A stretch of 64,000 nt of DNA from Microbacterium oxydans (GTDB taxonomy: Bacteria; Actinomycetota; Actinomycetes; Actinomycetales; Microbacteriaceae), in NCBI RefSeq assembly GCF_000956405.1, contig NZ_JYIV01000030.1, forward strand, positions 372,001 through 436,000, read 5' to 3'. Both the position numbers and the translations under genes were made by a program. The number at the start of each line of letters is the position of its first letter. The stretch's first letter is position 1. The notes beneath the pieces are model-generated. The model had not been told where the DNA came from and made no database searches. It was given only the letters and a program-made list of their open reading frames with translations. Shown piece after piece: positions 27,905-36,398 of this stretch.

Positions 27905-29397
27905 CCGAACGCGGCGCCGCCATCGACACCATCACGGCCGTGCGGATCGCGGGTCCAGGACGCGAGTTCCTGATGGACGACGAGCCGGTGGACATCTTCA
28001 TCGAGGACGGGCACATCGTCGACATCGCGCCGGCCGGTGCTCTGGCTGCGCGTGGCCGGGTCCTCGCCGCCGAAGGCGCGTGGGCGATTCCGGGCCTCTG
28101 GGACAACCACGTCCACACCGTCCAGTGGGCGCTGACATCGGAGCGCGCGCCGCTCGGACACGCAGACTCTGCCGCTGCCGCTGCCGGCGCGATGAGCGGT
28201 GTCGCCCCGTTGACGGATGGTCGACGGGTCGGGACCGGGTTCCGAGACGCACTGTGGCCGGATCGTCCTTCGCTGGACCTCCTCGACGCTGCTACCGGTG
28301 GTGTCCCCACATACCTCATCAACGCCGACGTCCATAGTGTGTGGTTGAACAGTGCAGCGCTTGCTCGCGAAGCGTTCCGCAGCGAGGACGGTGTGCTCCG
28401 CGAGACCGATGCATTCGAGATCTCTCGGCGCCTCAACGCCGTCGACGCTGCCCATGGCGATCGTGCGATGATGCGCGCGGGCGAGCAGGCCGCTGCACGA
28501 GGGGTCACCGGCCTCGTCGACTTCGATATGGCCTGGAGCGCCGAGGCGTGGCCACGACGGGTTCAGGCCGGCTTCGCCTCTCATCGCGTCGAGTTCGCGG
28601 TGTACCCGTTCGATCTCGAACGCGCCATCGGGGCCGGGCTCCGCACGGGCGAACTCCGTGAAGAGAGCGGGGTCCCGGCCGCTGGGCGCGGGCTCGTGCA
28701 CGTCGGGCCGTTGAAGATCATCACCGACGGCTCGCTGGGCACGCGGACGGCCGCCTGTTCTCACGCGTATCCCGGTGACCCGGAGAACTTCGGCGTGCTC
28801 ACGGTCCCTGCCGACGAGTTGGTGGACCTCCTCACGCGTGCGACCGGTGCGGGGTTGGGGGTCGCCGTGCACGCGATCGGTGACAGGGCCATCACCTCCG
28901 CGCTGGACGCCTTCACCACCACGGGCGCGGCCGGATCGATAGAGCACGTTCAGCTCGTGCGACACACCGACCTGGCGCGGTTCGCCCGCCTGGGCGTGAT
29001 CGCGAGCGTTCAGCCGCAGCATGCGGTCGATGATCGCGATCTGGTGGACCGGCACTGGTCGGAGCAGACCTCGATCGGCTATCCCCTCGAGTCTCTGCGT
29101 GCAGCAGGGGCACAGCTGCGCTTCGGATCTGACGCTCCGGTGGCGCCGCTCGATCCGTGGCAGGCCATCTCAGCTGCAGTGTCACGGACGGCCGACGAGC
29201 GAGGGGCCTGGCATCCGGAGGAGCGGATCACGCTCGACCAGGCGCTGGAAGCGAGCGTGCGCACGTCGCTGAGGCCGGGCGAACCTGCCGATATCGTCCT
29301 GTGTGCGGCTGATCCACGTGCGTCGGCGGGGGAGGCTCTGCGTTCCATGAGGGTGCTCTCCACGCTTCTGGGTGGATACGTCACGCACGCGGTCTGA
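27901..29397 (+). CDS. Amidohydrolase (YtcJ-like)
   Basis: 498-aa metal-dependent hydrolase. Metal-binding motif NHVHT follows the beta-sandwich start (WAIPGLWDNHVHT); later ligands are in VAVHAIGDRA and the aspartate of RFGSDAPVAPLDPW. Members act on N-substituted formamides and related C-N bonds; the substrate here is unknown. GTG start at 27901 with GAGGAG upstream, coupled to the PaiB-like gene by GTGA. A strong terminator follows. Confidence 0.9.
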   Translation: MTERGAAIDTITAVRIAGPGREFLMDDEPVDIFIEDGHIVDIAPAGALAARGRVLAAEGAWAIPGLWDNHVHTVQWALTSERAPLGHADSAAAAAGAMSGVAPLTDGRRVGTGFRDALWPDRPSLDLLDAATGGVPTYLINADVHSVWLNSAALAREAFRSEDGVLRETDAFEISRRLNAVDAAHGDRAMMRAGEQAAARGVTGLVDFDMAWSAEAWPRRVQAGFASHRVEFAVYPFDLERAIGAGLRTGELREESGVPAAGRGLVHVGPLKIITDGSLGTRTAACSHAYPGDPENFGVLTVPADELVDLLTRATGAGLGVAVHAIGDRAITSALDAFTTTGAAGSIEHVQLVRHTDLARFARLGVIASVQPQHAVDDRDLVDRHWSEQTSIGYPLESLRAAGAQLRFGSDAPVAPLDPWQAISAAVSRTADERGAWHPEERITLDQALEASVRTSLRPGEPADIVLCAADPRASAGEALRSMRVLSTLLGGYVTHAV

Positions 29398-29407
29398 CCG
29401 CTCACGT

Positions 29408-29457
29408 ACGTAGAGAAGGGCGGCCCTCGGAGAACCGAGGGCCGCCCTTCTCTACGT
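29408..29457. terminator. Bidirectional terminator between amidohydrolase and dps
   Basis: Perfect 23-bp stem (29408-29430 with 29435-29457) and an AGAA tetraloop, centred between two convergent genes. Confidence 0.9.
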
Positions 29458-29474
29458 TCAGATGGTGTCGGCGA

Positions 29475-29960
29475 TCAGGCCGCGATGTGCGATACCAGGA
29501 ACCAACGGTCGTTCTCGAGGCCACGCTGGATCTCGATCGCGACGTCCTGGCTGGTCAGGTCGACTTCGTCGAGGCCCTCCACAGCTGCTTTGACGTCGAC
29601 GAGGATCGCGTCGATGTCGGAGATGACGGCGCGGATCAGCTCGTCGGACTGTGCGAAGCCGGCGGCGACGGAGGTGGAACCCGCCTTCTCCGCGACGGCG
29701 CTCACGCGCGCGTCGATCGGCAGGCCGAGGGCGACGATGCGCTCCGCAGCGGTGTCGGCGAAGTCGCCGGCGTGGGCGACGATCGTGTCGAGCAGCTCGT
29801 GCACGCCGACGAAGTTCGCGCCGCGGACGTGCCAGTGGGCCTGCTTGCCGTTGACGGTCAGTGCCTGGAGACCGAGGACGACAGGGGAGAGGAACTGGGC
29901 CGCCCCTGCAGCCACGGTCGGGTCGATGGCGGTGGTGGAAACTGTCTGCGCCTTGCTCAT
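29475..29960 (-). CDS. dps: Dps-family DNA-binding ferritin-like protein
   Basis: 161-aa four-helix-bundle protein that oxidises and stores iron and can coat DNA. The inter-subunit ferroxidase site is visible as KQAHWHVRGANFVGVHELLDTIVAHAGDFADTAAERI, with His, His, Asp and Glu in the usual spacing. The N-terminal tail is short with few basic residues, so DNA binding is uncertain. ATG at 29960 with GGAGGAG about 9 nt upstream. Confidence 0.94.
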   Translation of the reverse strand: MSKAQTVSTTAIDPTVAAGAAQFLSPVVLGLQALTVNGKQAHWHVRGANFVGVHELLDTIVAHAGDFADTAAERIVALGLPIDARVSAVAEKAGSTSVAAGFAQSDELIRAVISDIDAILVDVKAAVEGLDEVDLTSQDVAIEIQRGLENDRWFLVSHIAA

Positions 29961-30078
29961 CTTGTGCTCCTCCGGAACGGGTTCTCGTATCTGATGAAGA
30001 CAACGCTACTCAGCGTCAGACATTCCGCAAGCAAGCTGAGGCTCGGCTCACTTCCGCGTTATTCCGGGGAAGTGAGGG

Positions 30079-30084
30079 TAGTCT
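30079..30084 (+). promoter_or_regulatory. -10 box, leaderless type
   Basis: TAGTCT, 6 nt, ATG of the gamma-carbonic anhydrase gene at 30091. Confidence 0.6.
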
Positions 30085-30090
30085 CGCCTC

Positions 30091-30627
30091 ATGAGCATCG
30101 CGCCTGGAGCCTCCGTCCTCGCCCTGCCGAACGGCACGCCGTCTATCGACGCGACCGCGTTCGTCGCAGACGGTGCTCGCATCGTCGGCGATGTCACCCT
30201 CGCTGCGGGTGCCAGCGTCTGGTACAACGCCGTCCTCCGCGCAGACTCGGCGCGGATCGTCATCGGCCCTGGCTCCAACCTCCAGGACAACGTCTCCGTC
30301 CACGTCGATGCAGGGCACCCCGTCGTGATCGGCGCGAAGGTCTCGGTCGGACACAACGCGGTCGTGCACGGCTGCACGATCGGCGACGGAAGCCTCGTGG
30401 GCATGGGGTCGGTGATCCTCAGCGGCGCCGTCATCGGCGAAGGATGCCTCATCGCGGGAGGAGCTGTCGTCCTCGGCGGGACGGAGATCCCCGCGGGCTC
30501 GCTCGTCGCCGGCGTTCCGGCCAAAGTACGTCGAGCTCTCAGCGATGAGGAGCGGGCGGGCCTCCTGGGCAACGCCGACATCTATCTCGGACACTCACAG
30601 ACGCACTCCGCGGCGACGCGGGTCTGA
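30091..30627 (+). CDS. Gamma-carbonic anhydrase family protein
   Basis: 178-aa left-handed beta-helix protein built from hexapeptide repeats (IVGDVTLAAGASVWYNAVLRAD and onward). The three metal-binding His positions of the gamma class are present (SVHVDAGH, GHNAVVHG). Homologues include YrdA/PaaY and Cam-like enzymes; whether this one hydrates CO2 cannot be decided from sequence. Separately transcribed from its own leaderless-type promoter. Confidence 0.92.
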   Translation: MSIAPGASVLALPNGTPSIDATAFVADGARIVGDVTLAAGASVWYNAVLRADSARIVIGPGSNLQDNVSVHVDAGHPVVIGAKVSVGHNAVVHGCTIGDGSLVGMGSVILSGAVIGEGCLIAGGAVVLGGTEIPAGSLVAGVPAKVRRALSDEERAGLLGNADIYLGHSQTHSAATRV

Positions 30628-30639
30628 GCGCCCGGCCGC

Positions 30640-30645
30640 TAGGCT
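30640..30645 (+). promoter_or_regulatory. -10 box of tRNA-Met
   Basis: TAGGCT ending 11 nt before the first tRNA base. Confidence 0.55.
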
Positions 30646-30656
30646 GGGACCCGTAC

Positions 30657-30733
30657 GGGGCGGTGGCCAAGCTGGTTAAGGCAGTGGGCTCATAACCCAA
30701 CGATCGTCGGTTCAAGTCCGACCCGCCCTACCA
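30657..30733 (+). tRNA. tRNA-Met (anticodon CAT)
   Basis: 77 nt including an encoded CCA. Acceptor GGGGCGG with CCGCCCT, D-arm GCCAAGCTGGTTAAGGC, anticodon loop CTCATAA, T-arm GTCGGTTCAAGTCCGAC. The first acceptor pair is G-T, so this is not the initiator with its unpaired 1-72. Elongator Met is most likely; a lysidine-modified Ile tRNA cannot be excluded by eye. Confidence 0.88.
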
Positions 30734-30805
30734 ATACGACGCAAGGTCCACGAGAAGCGCTCGGCCGTCGCTCCACCCGAGTACCCATGCCACTTCATCG
30801 GCGTA

Positions 30806-31627
30806 TCACTTCCCGCTGCGCGGAGCCGTGGTGAGTGTGGCACGTCTCCGGAGACGCGAGTACAGAATCAGGGCCACCGCGCTCACGGTGGTTCCCAAGA
30901 GCACCATGGCTCCGGTGTCTCCGGCGACATATTCGTTCACGACGATCGGGTCCTCGGCGGTGATGACGTTCGCGCCGATCCATGCGAATGCGGCGTTGTG
31001 GGCGAAGTGGGCGAGTACGGCGACCCACATGCTGCCGGACACGTCGCGGAGGACCCCGAAGAGCACAGAGAAAGCGAGGACGTTCGCAGTGAACAGCGAG
31101 AGCACCAGGGTCCGGTCGCCATCAGCGTGGTAGAAGGGCGTCAGCAGGATGTACGAGAGGTGCCAGGTGACCCAGATAGCGCCGACGATGATCCATGACC
31201 AGAACTGTCCTGTCTTCTCTCGCAGGTGCGATTGAAGGTATCCACGCCAGCCGATCTCTTCCGCGAAGGCGAGGATGGGTCCGGAGATGCTCAAGCTCAG
31301 GAGGTCTGGACCGGCAGTGGGGGCGAGGCCGTCGAGTGAGGCTGCTCCCACGGCGACCGCGACGGCGTAACTGAGGGCGCTGACCCCGGCGGTCACGAGC
31401 AGAGTGACCGGCCACCAGCGGAAACCGAGCCGCAGGAATCCCATCTGCTGCCATCCGCGTCGCGAGTATCCGTCGCGGGTGATGACGAACATCATCAGCA
31501 GCGTCATGAGCAGTGGCGAGATCGCGAGTACAAGGCCACCGGCGATGCTCGCGGTCGCCCAGGACGTCGCGAGGACGCCGAGGACGAAGATCCAAGCCTT
31601 GACGGCAGGGGACAGGGAAGTGAACAT
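30806..31627 (-). CDS. CPBP family intramembrane metalloprotease
   Basis: 273-aa polytopic membrane protein (seven or eight hydrophobic segments). The conserved motifs of the Abi/CAAX-prenyl-protease-like family are clear: EEIGWRGYL (Glu123, Glu124, Arg128), the WHLSYI motif and HFAHNAAF. Related proteins process prenylated proteins, bacteriocins or anti-sigma factors; the target is unknown. ATG at 31627. It follows the terminator of the two-component operon and so is separately expressed. Confidence 0.92.
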   Translation of the reverse strand: MFTSLSPAVKAWIFVLGVLATSWATASIAGGLVLAISPLLMTLLMMFVITRDGYSRRGWQQMGFLRLGFRWWPVTLLVTAGVSALSYAVAVAVGAASLDGLAPTAGPDLLSLSISGPILAFAEEIGWRGYLQSHLREKTGQFWSWIIVGAIWVTWHLSYILLTPFYHADGDRTLVLSLFTANVLAFSVLFGVLRDVSGSMWVAVLAHFAHNAAFAWIGANVITAEDPIVVNEYVAGDTGAMVLLGTTVSAVALILYSRLRRRATLTTAPRSGK

Positions 31628-31706
31628 GGCTGCTCTTTCAGTCGGTGAGCAGCCAGGCTAGGAGAGCAGATGACCCCGCATCGTCCGTCTGAGGAGGGTT
31701 CTCGTC

Positions 31707-31739
31707 ATCGGAAGTTGCACGCCGTCTGCAACTTCCGAT
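31707..31739 (-). terminator. Terminator after the two-component operon
   Basis: 13-bp perfect stem (ATCGGAAGTTGCA with TGCAACTTCCGAT) and a 7-nt loop, 4 nt past the response-regulator stop. Confidence 0.8.
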
Positions 31740-31743
31740 CAGG

Positions 31744-32385
31744 TCACGGAGCGAGTCCGTGCCGAAACGCGAAGAGCACGAGCTGCACTCGATCCCGCAG
31801 GCCCAATTTGGTGAGGGTGCGCGACAGGTACGACTTCACCGTCGTCTCGCTCAGCCCCATGTGCTCGGCGATCTCGGCGTTGTTCAGCCCGCGCGCCGCC
31901 CCTCGGAAGACATCCTGCTCCCGCTGGGTCAGGGCCGTGAACGACGAAGGGACAGGTGCGCTTCCGACGACGCGTTCTCGGACAAGTCGCAGCGTCGTCG
32001 CTGTGGCGACCAGTGACGTTCCTTCGCCGACTGCACGGATGGCTGACAGCAGCAACTCCGGCCTGGCGTCCTTCAGAAGGTATCCACCTGCCCCCGCCTC
32101 TATCGCGCGGACGACGTTCTCATCCTCGTCGAACGTCGTCAGCACGATCACAGACGGAGAATTCGGCGACGATGTGATGATGGATGTCGCTTCGATGCCG
32201 TCCATGGACGGCATGTTCAGATCCATCAACATGACGTCGACCTCGCCGGAACGGGCGATGTCCAACGCGCTCCGGCCGTCAGCCGCCTGTGCGGCGAGGA
32301 CCATGTCGTCCTGCGTGCCGATGATCATGCCGAGACCGGCGCGGAACAACTCTTGGTCGTCCACGATCGCGATGCGGAGCGTCAT
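31744..32385 (-). CDS. NarL/LuxR-family response regulator
   Basis: 213 aa. The receiver domain has acidic pocket DD at 9-10, phospho-acceptor Asp55 (LMDLNMP), Thr84 and Lys105. The C-terminal LuxR HTH is LTQREQDVFRGAARGLNNAEIAEHMGLSETTVKSYLSRTLTKLGLRDR. It overlaps the sensor kinase by 4 nt (ATGA) and is followed by a terminator, giving a two-gene operon. Targets are unknown; the adjacent CPBP protease is a candidate by position. Confidence 0.94.
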   Translation of the reverse strand: MTLRIAIVDDQELFRAGLGMIIGTQDDMVLAAQAADGRSALDIARSGEVDVMLMDLNMPSMDGIEATSIITSSPNSPSVIVLTTFDEDENVVRAIEAGAGGYLLKDARPELLLSAIRAVGEGTSLVATATTLRLVRERVVGSAPVPSSFTALTQREQDVFRGAARGLNNAEIAEHMGLSETTVKSYLSRTLTKLGLRDRVQLVLFAFRHGLAP

Positions 32386-33572
32386 CGTCCACGACCGCCG
32401 TCGTAAGGGAGGCTCGCGTGCACACGGAAGAGGCGGTCATCGGTGCGCTCCGCCGTCATGGTTCCCCCCGTCAGCTGGACACGCTCGGACATACCGATGA
32501 GTCCGTGTCCGCGGCCTGCGTCGGCGGCGTGGAGTCGAGTCTGATTGGTCACCGTGATCTGCAGTTCTTGGTCGTTCCAACGCAGAAGCGCGTCGGCGCT
32601 GGCCGAAGCATCTCCGTGGCGGAGCGCGTTGGTGAGCGCCTCCTGGATGACGCGAAAGGCGGTCATGTCGACAGCGGCCGGCAGCGTCCGCGGCGTTCCC
32701 TCGACGCGGAGCGCGATCGACAGTCCAGCCGTGCGCATCTCTGCGATGAGCCGATCGAGCCGTGAGAGCGAGGGGTGGGCATTCTCCCGGGAGCCCGCCC
32801 TGAGATCAGCGAGGACGCCTCGGACGTCCGTCAGCGCGGTCCGACCCGCCTCGGCGATAGCCATGAGGGCAGGGGGAGAGGCACCGCCGTTGGTCTCGGC
32901 GATCAGACGCGCCCCCTCGGCCTGGGCGATCATCACCGTGAGCGAGTGAGCCACCACATCGTGCATGTCGCGCGCTACGCGGCTGCGCTCTTCCTCCACA
33001 GCCACGAGGTGAGTCGCGCGCTCGGCGGCGAGCGCTGCGGCGATGCGATCCTTCTCTGCGCGGCGGAGCACGGCGAGCAGGAACCCGGTGATCCAGGCGA
33101 GAGTGAGCATCGCCGTGGCGGCGACCGTGAGGAACAGCACGGAACCTCTGTCGTGCCCCATCCCGTCGGGGAGGACGACGGCCAGGTACCAGCCTGCCAG
33201 CCCGCCTCCGACAGCGGCCGACGCGAGGCCGGCCCACCGGGTGGCGACGTTGCCGTAACGCCCTGCTGCGTACAGCACGATCAGGACGGACGCGTTCTGC
33301 GGGCCGATCTCCTGGGTCAGGCTCAGCTGCAATGCCACGCCGCACCACACGATGGCCAGGGCCCACGCGGGCCTGTGCACACGGAAGGCGACGGCGACGC
33401 ACTGGATGATGGCCACCACGCCCCACGGCCATGTGCGCAGAAGCATCGTCGATGTGCCGCCGAGCCACACGAACACCACACTCGCGATCAGCAGGGCGAC
33501 AGCGTAACCGATGTCCCGCGCCGGCGGTGCCAGACGCGGTGACGAACGGGGACTGGTGAGCAACAGGATCAC
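32382..33572 (-). CDS. Sensor histidine kinase (NarL-type, HisKA_3)
   Basis: 396 aa. The N-terminal half has about five membrane helices with little outside loop, so the signal is probably sensed in or at the membrane. The dimerisation motif ERSRVARDMHDVVAHSLTV holds the phospho-accepting His204; the ATPase domain has FRVIQEALTNALRHG and GHGLIGMSERV. The DesK/LiaS-like layout is common in actinobacteria. GTG at 33572 lies 6 nt behind TAAAGT. Confidence 0.93.
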   Translation of the reverse strand: MILLLTSPRSSPRLAPPARDIGYAVALLIASVVFVWLGGTSTMLLRTWPWGVVAIIQCVAVAFRVHRPAWALAIVWCGVALQLSLTQEIGPQNASVLIVLYAAGRYGNVATRWAGLASAAVGGGLAGWYLAVVLPDGMGHDRGSVLFLTVAATAMLTLAWITGFLLAVLRRAEKDRIAAALAAERATHLVAVEEERSRVARDMHDVVAHSLTVMIAQAEGARLIAETNGGASPPALMAIAEAGRTALTDVRGVLADLRAGSRENAHPSLSRLDRLIAEMRTAGLSIALRVEGTPRTLPAAVDMTAFRVIQEALTNALRHGDASASADALLRWNDQELQITVTNQTRLHAADAGRGHGLIGMSERVQLTGGTMTAERTDDRLFRVHASLPYDGGRGR

Positions 33573-33578
33573 CAGTGA

Positions 33579-33584
33579 ACTTTA
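33579..33584 (-). promoter_or_regulatory. -10 box, leaderless type
   Basis: TAAAGT on the minus strand, 6 nt before the GTG of the sensor kinase. Confidence 0.45.
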
Positions 33585-33640
33585 CGGCGTCCGCCTCCGA
33601 GGACCGCCCAGACACCCGGCGATCGTCGGTTCAGCTACGG

Positions 33641-34276
33641 TCAGCTCTCCTCATGAGCGTCGCTGCTCCCGCTCTCGTTCGGCGACAGCAGCAGCTGACA
33701 GCGATGCGGTGTCACGAACGGGTCGAGTCGCCGCATCTCGAGGGGACCGTCAGCGAGTCGGAGAACATCACGCACGAGTTGCTCGTGCACGGCGCACACG
33801 AGTGCCTGATCCACTGCGAGCACGCCGCGGTAGCGGCAGGGAGCGAGATCGAACCGGAGCGCTTCTTCGTCGACGACGGGGTTAAGGCCGGCATCGTCGA
33901 GGTGCTCGTACAGGACGTCCACCTGGCGCAGCGCCTCGTCCCCGAGGCGCGGACTCTCAGAGGTGACAGCTCGGAGCATGCGGCCTCGCACGTCGGCGCC
34001 TTCGACTCGCGCTCGTGCCCGCGGACTCGACGACGTCTCACGCACAGGGTGGAAGACGAGAGGCGGACGACCACGACGACCGGTGTTGACGGGCTCGCTG
34101 CGGATCAACCCCTCGTCCTCGAGCACCCGCAGGTGGTCGCGTGCGGTGTTCAGCGGCATCCCGCTTTCCTGCGCGAGCGCGCCGGCGTCCCGGCCGGGCG
34201 TCTGCTGGATAGCGCGGAGCAGGCGAAGACGCTGCGGCTGGGTCAGACCTCGAAAGTCATGGGCACGACGGGGCAT
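33641..34276 (-). CDS. HTH regulator (COG2345/SufR-like) with three conserved-looking cysteines
   Basis: 211 aa. The N-terminal winged helix (about 12-75) reads LTQPQRLRLLRAIQQTPGRDAGALAQESGMPLNTARDHLRVLEDEGLI with the wing GRRGRPPLVF, as in predicted ArsR-type (COG2345) regulators. The C-terminal half contains Cys147, Cys161 and Cys193 (C-x13-C-x31-C), where SufR-type relatives bind an iron-sulfur cluster. It is divergent from a flavohaemoglobin, so a NO- or redox-responsive repressor of that gene is a reasonable inference. The ATG at 34276 is 6 nt behind TATCCT; longer in-frame starts reach into the flavohaemoglobin gene and are rejected. Confidence 0.82.
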   Translation of the reverse strand: MPRRAHDFRGLTQPQRLRLLRAIQQTPGRDAGALAQESGMPLNTARDHLRVLEDEGLIRSEPVNTGRRGRPPLVFHPVRETSSSPRARARVEGADVRGRMLRAVTSESPRLGDEALRQVDVLYEHLDDAGLNPVVDEEALRFDLAPCRYRGVLAVDQALVCAVHEQLVRDVLRLADGPLEMRRLDPFVTPHRCQLLLSPNESGSSDAHEES

Positions 34277-34282
34277 GGGGCG

Positions 34283-34288
34283 AGGATA
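34283..34288 (-). promoter_or_regulatory. -10 box, leaderless type
   Basis: TATCCT on the minus strand, 6 nt before the regulator ATG at 34276. Confidence 0.5.
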
Positions 34289-34406
34289 AGCACGCCGGCG
34301 GGAGAGAGGACGCGTTTCTGCCGGAAATAACCCGGTGAAAGGACGCGCGCACTCGATGTGCTCCGGCGAGGGTGGGAGGACCATGACGCTGAAGAGAAGG
34401 GAAGTC

Positions 34407-35621
34407 ATGAAGCTCTCATCGGAGTCCGAGGCGGTCGTGCGTGCGACCGCAGGAGTCGTCGCCGCGCACGCGGACGAGATCACGACGCTGTTCTACCGCG
34501 AGATGTTCGCCGCGCACCCGGAACTGCTCCGGGTCTTCAATCGGGCGAACCAGGCGATCGGCGAGCAGCCCAAAGCCCTGGCCGCATCGGTCGTCGCGTT
34601 CGCCGTCCATCTCATCGATCCGGACGCCCCCGACTTCACACCGATCATAAGCCGGATCGCCCACAAACATGTCTCATTGGGCGTCCAGGCACGCCAGTAC
34701 ACGATCGTCGGCCGCTACCTGCTCGATGCTGTGCGGACGGTGCTCGGCGATGCCGTGACGACCGAGGTCAGGGCAGCCTGGGACGAGGTCTACTGGCTCT
34801 TCGGATGCTCCCTCATCGCCGAAGAGGCGAAGCTGTACGCGCAGGGCGGGACCGACCCCGACCGGCCGTGGCGAAAGCACCGTGTGGTAGAGCGCATCGT
34901 CGAGTCCGATGACGTCATCTCGCTCCTCCTCGCCCCCGTCGACGGCGTCGTCGCGTCCCATCGGACAGGGCAGTACGTGGCCATCGCGGTCGACTTGCCC
35001 GATGGGTCCAGACAGCCTCGCCAGTACACGATCTCCTCGGGTCCGCGAGGCGATGCGCTGCGCGTCACCGTCAAGCGCGTCCGTGGCGGTGTGGGCACCC
35101 CGGACGGTCAGGTATCGACGTGGTTGCACGAGCACGCCCACCCCGGCACTGTGCTCGACGTCTCCCAACCCGCGGGCGACGTCGTGCTCGACGACACCGA
35201 TCATCCGCTCGTGCTCGTGTCTGCGGGCATCGGCATCACGCCGATAGCGGCGATCGTCGAGGATCTGTCTCGACGGTCCCCCGATCGCACCGTGCGTCTG
35301 TTCCATGCCGACCGTGCCCATGACGCGCACGTGCTGTATCCATCGCTGCGTCGCCAGGTGCTCGCGATGAAGGATGCCAAGGCCCAGAACTGGTACGCGA
35401 CCGATGCCGAGGTCGCCCCGACCATCCACCCCGCACTCCCCGGCAGGATGGACCTCTCCGACGTCGAGCTGCCCGACGATGCGGTCGTCTTCATGTGCGG
35501 GCCACTCGAGTTCATGCGTTCGGCGAGGGCGACCCTGATCGAACGCGGCATCCCGGCGGAGCGGATCGCATACGAAGTCTTCGGTCCCGACCTCTGGCGA
35601 CACCAGCCGGCCGCTGCCTGA
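34407..35621 (+). CDS. hmp: Flavohaemoglobin (nitric oxide dioxygenase)
   Basis: 404 aa, converting NO and O2 to nitrate. Globin domain: Tyr30 (B10), Gln54 (E7) and proximal His88 (RIAHKHVSLG). It is followed by a ferredoxin-reductase domain with the FAD motif RQYTISS and the NAD motif SAGIGITP, ending CGPLEFM...VFGPDLW. I place the start at the ATG 34407, where the globin alignment begins, with a GAAGGGAAG site; the ATG at 34383 behind GGGAGG is a real alternative adding 8 residues. Divergent from the three-Cys regulator. Confidence 0.93.
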   Translation: MKLSSESEAVVRATAGVVAAHADEITTLFYREMFAAHPELLRVFNRANQAIGEQPKALAASVVAFAVHLIDPDAPDFTPIISRIAHKHVSLGVQARQYTIVGRYLLDAVRTVLGDAVTTEVRAAWDEVYWLFGCSLIAEEAKLYAQGGTDPDRPWRKHRVVERIVESDDVISLLLAPVDGVVASHRTGQYVAIAVDLPDGSRQPRQYTISSGPRGDALRVTVKRVRGGVGTPDGQVSTWLHEHAHPGTVLDVSQPAGDVVLDDTDHPLVLVSAGIGITPIAAIVEDLSRRSPDRTVRLFHADRAHDAHVLYPSLRRQVLAMKDAKAQNWYATDAEVAPTIHPALPGRMDLSDVELPDDAVVFMCGPLEFMRSARATLIERGIPAERIAYEVFGPDLWRHQPAAA

Positions 35622-35743
35622 CGCTCGGAGCGCCGAGGAGGAGGAGAAGGAGGGTTTCGGCGGATGTCAAGCCCCTCCTCGGCGTCGCAACCCCACGCCA
35701 TGCTTCCGGAGTGCGGCATCGAGCCGCAGAAACGGGAGGAACA

Positions 35744-36004
35744 ATGAGCATCGGCAGCGGAATCGTGCTTTTCGTGATCGGGGCGATCCTCGTCTTCGCG
35801 GTCAACGTCGACGTTCCCTGGGTCGACCTCGACATGGTCGGCTACATCCTGATGGGAGCCGGAGTCGTCATCTTCCTGATCGGCATCGTGCTCCTCGCAC
35901 GTCGTCGGCGCACCGAGACGGTCTCGCGCACGTACGTCGACCCGGCGACAGGGGAGCCGACCACGCGGCGTTCGGTGAGCTCCAGCGGCGACGACGCCCT
36001 GTGA
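35744..36004 (+). CDS. Small membrane protein, DUF6458-like
   Basis: 86 aa with two transmembrane segments (SGIVLFVIGAILVFAVNV and YILMGAGVVIFLIGIVLLA) joined by a short acidic loop (DVPWVDLDMVG). A basic then Ser/Thr-rich cytosolic tail ends DPATGEPTTRRSV. This matches the short actinobacterial DUF6458 pattern as I recall it. Function unknown. ATG at 35744 with GGGAGGAACA upstream. Confidence 0.82.
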   Translation: MSIGSGIVLFVIGAILVFAVNVDVPWVDLDMVGYILMGAGVVIFLIGIVLLARRRRTETVSRTYVDPATGEPTTRRSVSSSGDDAL

Positions 36005-36025
36005 GCGACAGCGCCTCCGAGTAAA

Positions 36026-36071
36026 CGCACTGACGGCGTCGGGCAGCATGGTGTCCGACGCCGTCAGTGCG
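36026..36071. terminator. Bidirectional hairpin terminator
   Basis: 17-bp perfect arms (CGCACTGACGGCGTCGG and its complement) with a 12-nt loop, between convergent small genes. Confidence 0.8.
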
Positions 36072-36080
36072 ACGTGATGG

Positions 36081-36398
36081 TCAATCCGGCGCGATGGTCT
36101 CGAGGTGCTCCTCGACGAGGGTGATTCCGCCGCTCGAGCTGGCGGAGTGAGCGAGTTCCTCGATCCACCTCCGACTCAGTTCGGGCGACTCCGGTTCCTG
36201 GAAGACGAACCTCAGAGGGATCGACGGGTGCAGCCAGAGAGTCGAACGCCCGGGCGCCTCGCCCTCAGGGTGCCGCCACGACAGTGTGAAGCTCTCGTTT
36301 CGGCGGAGCTTGGTGGCGATGACGACCTTCAGGTGTGCCAATGCACGATCATCGATGTGGATGGGCGTCGAGGTGTCGCCGTAGTACAAGCTACCCAT
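36081..36398 (-). CDS. Small conserved protein, DUF7882-like
   Basis: 105 aa. The pattern MGSLYYGDTSTPIHIDDRALAHLKVVIATKLRRNESFTLSW, then GRSTLWLHPSIPLRFVF and RRWIEELAHSASS, is that of a small protein common in Microbacteriaceae and often mislabelled 'ATP-dependent DNA ligase'; no ligase motif (KxDG) is present. Function unknown. Its ATG overlaps the stop of a 13-codon leader ORF (TGATG), so translation is probably coupled. Confidence 0.8.
   Translation of the reverse strand: MGSLYYGDTSTPIHIDDRALAHLKVVIATKLRRNESFTLSWRHPEGEAPGRSTLWLHPSIPLRFVFQEPESPELSRRWIEELAHSASSSGGITLVEEHLETIAPD

Noticed and set aside
29408..29457. The perfect 23-bp inverted repeat as a mobile repeat or operator
   Set aside because: Tetraloop hairpin placed exactly between two convergent genes; a bidirectional terminator explains it fully.
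30657..30733. Initiator tRNA-fMet
   Set aside because: First acceptor pair is G-T and the anticodon stem lacks the three consecutive G-C pairs in initiator form; it reads as an elongator.
36081..36398. 'ATP-dependent DNA ligase' as the label for the 105-aa protein
   Set aside because: No nucleotidyltransferase motif (KxDG) and far too short; the name is a propagated misannotation of a small conserved family.
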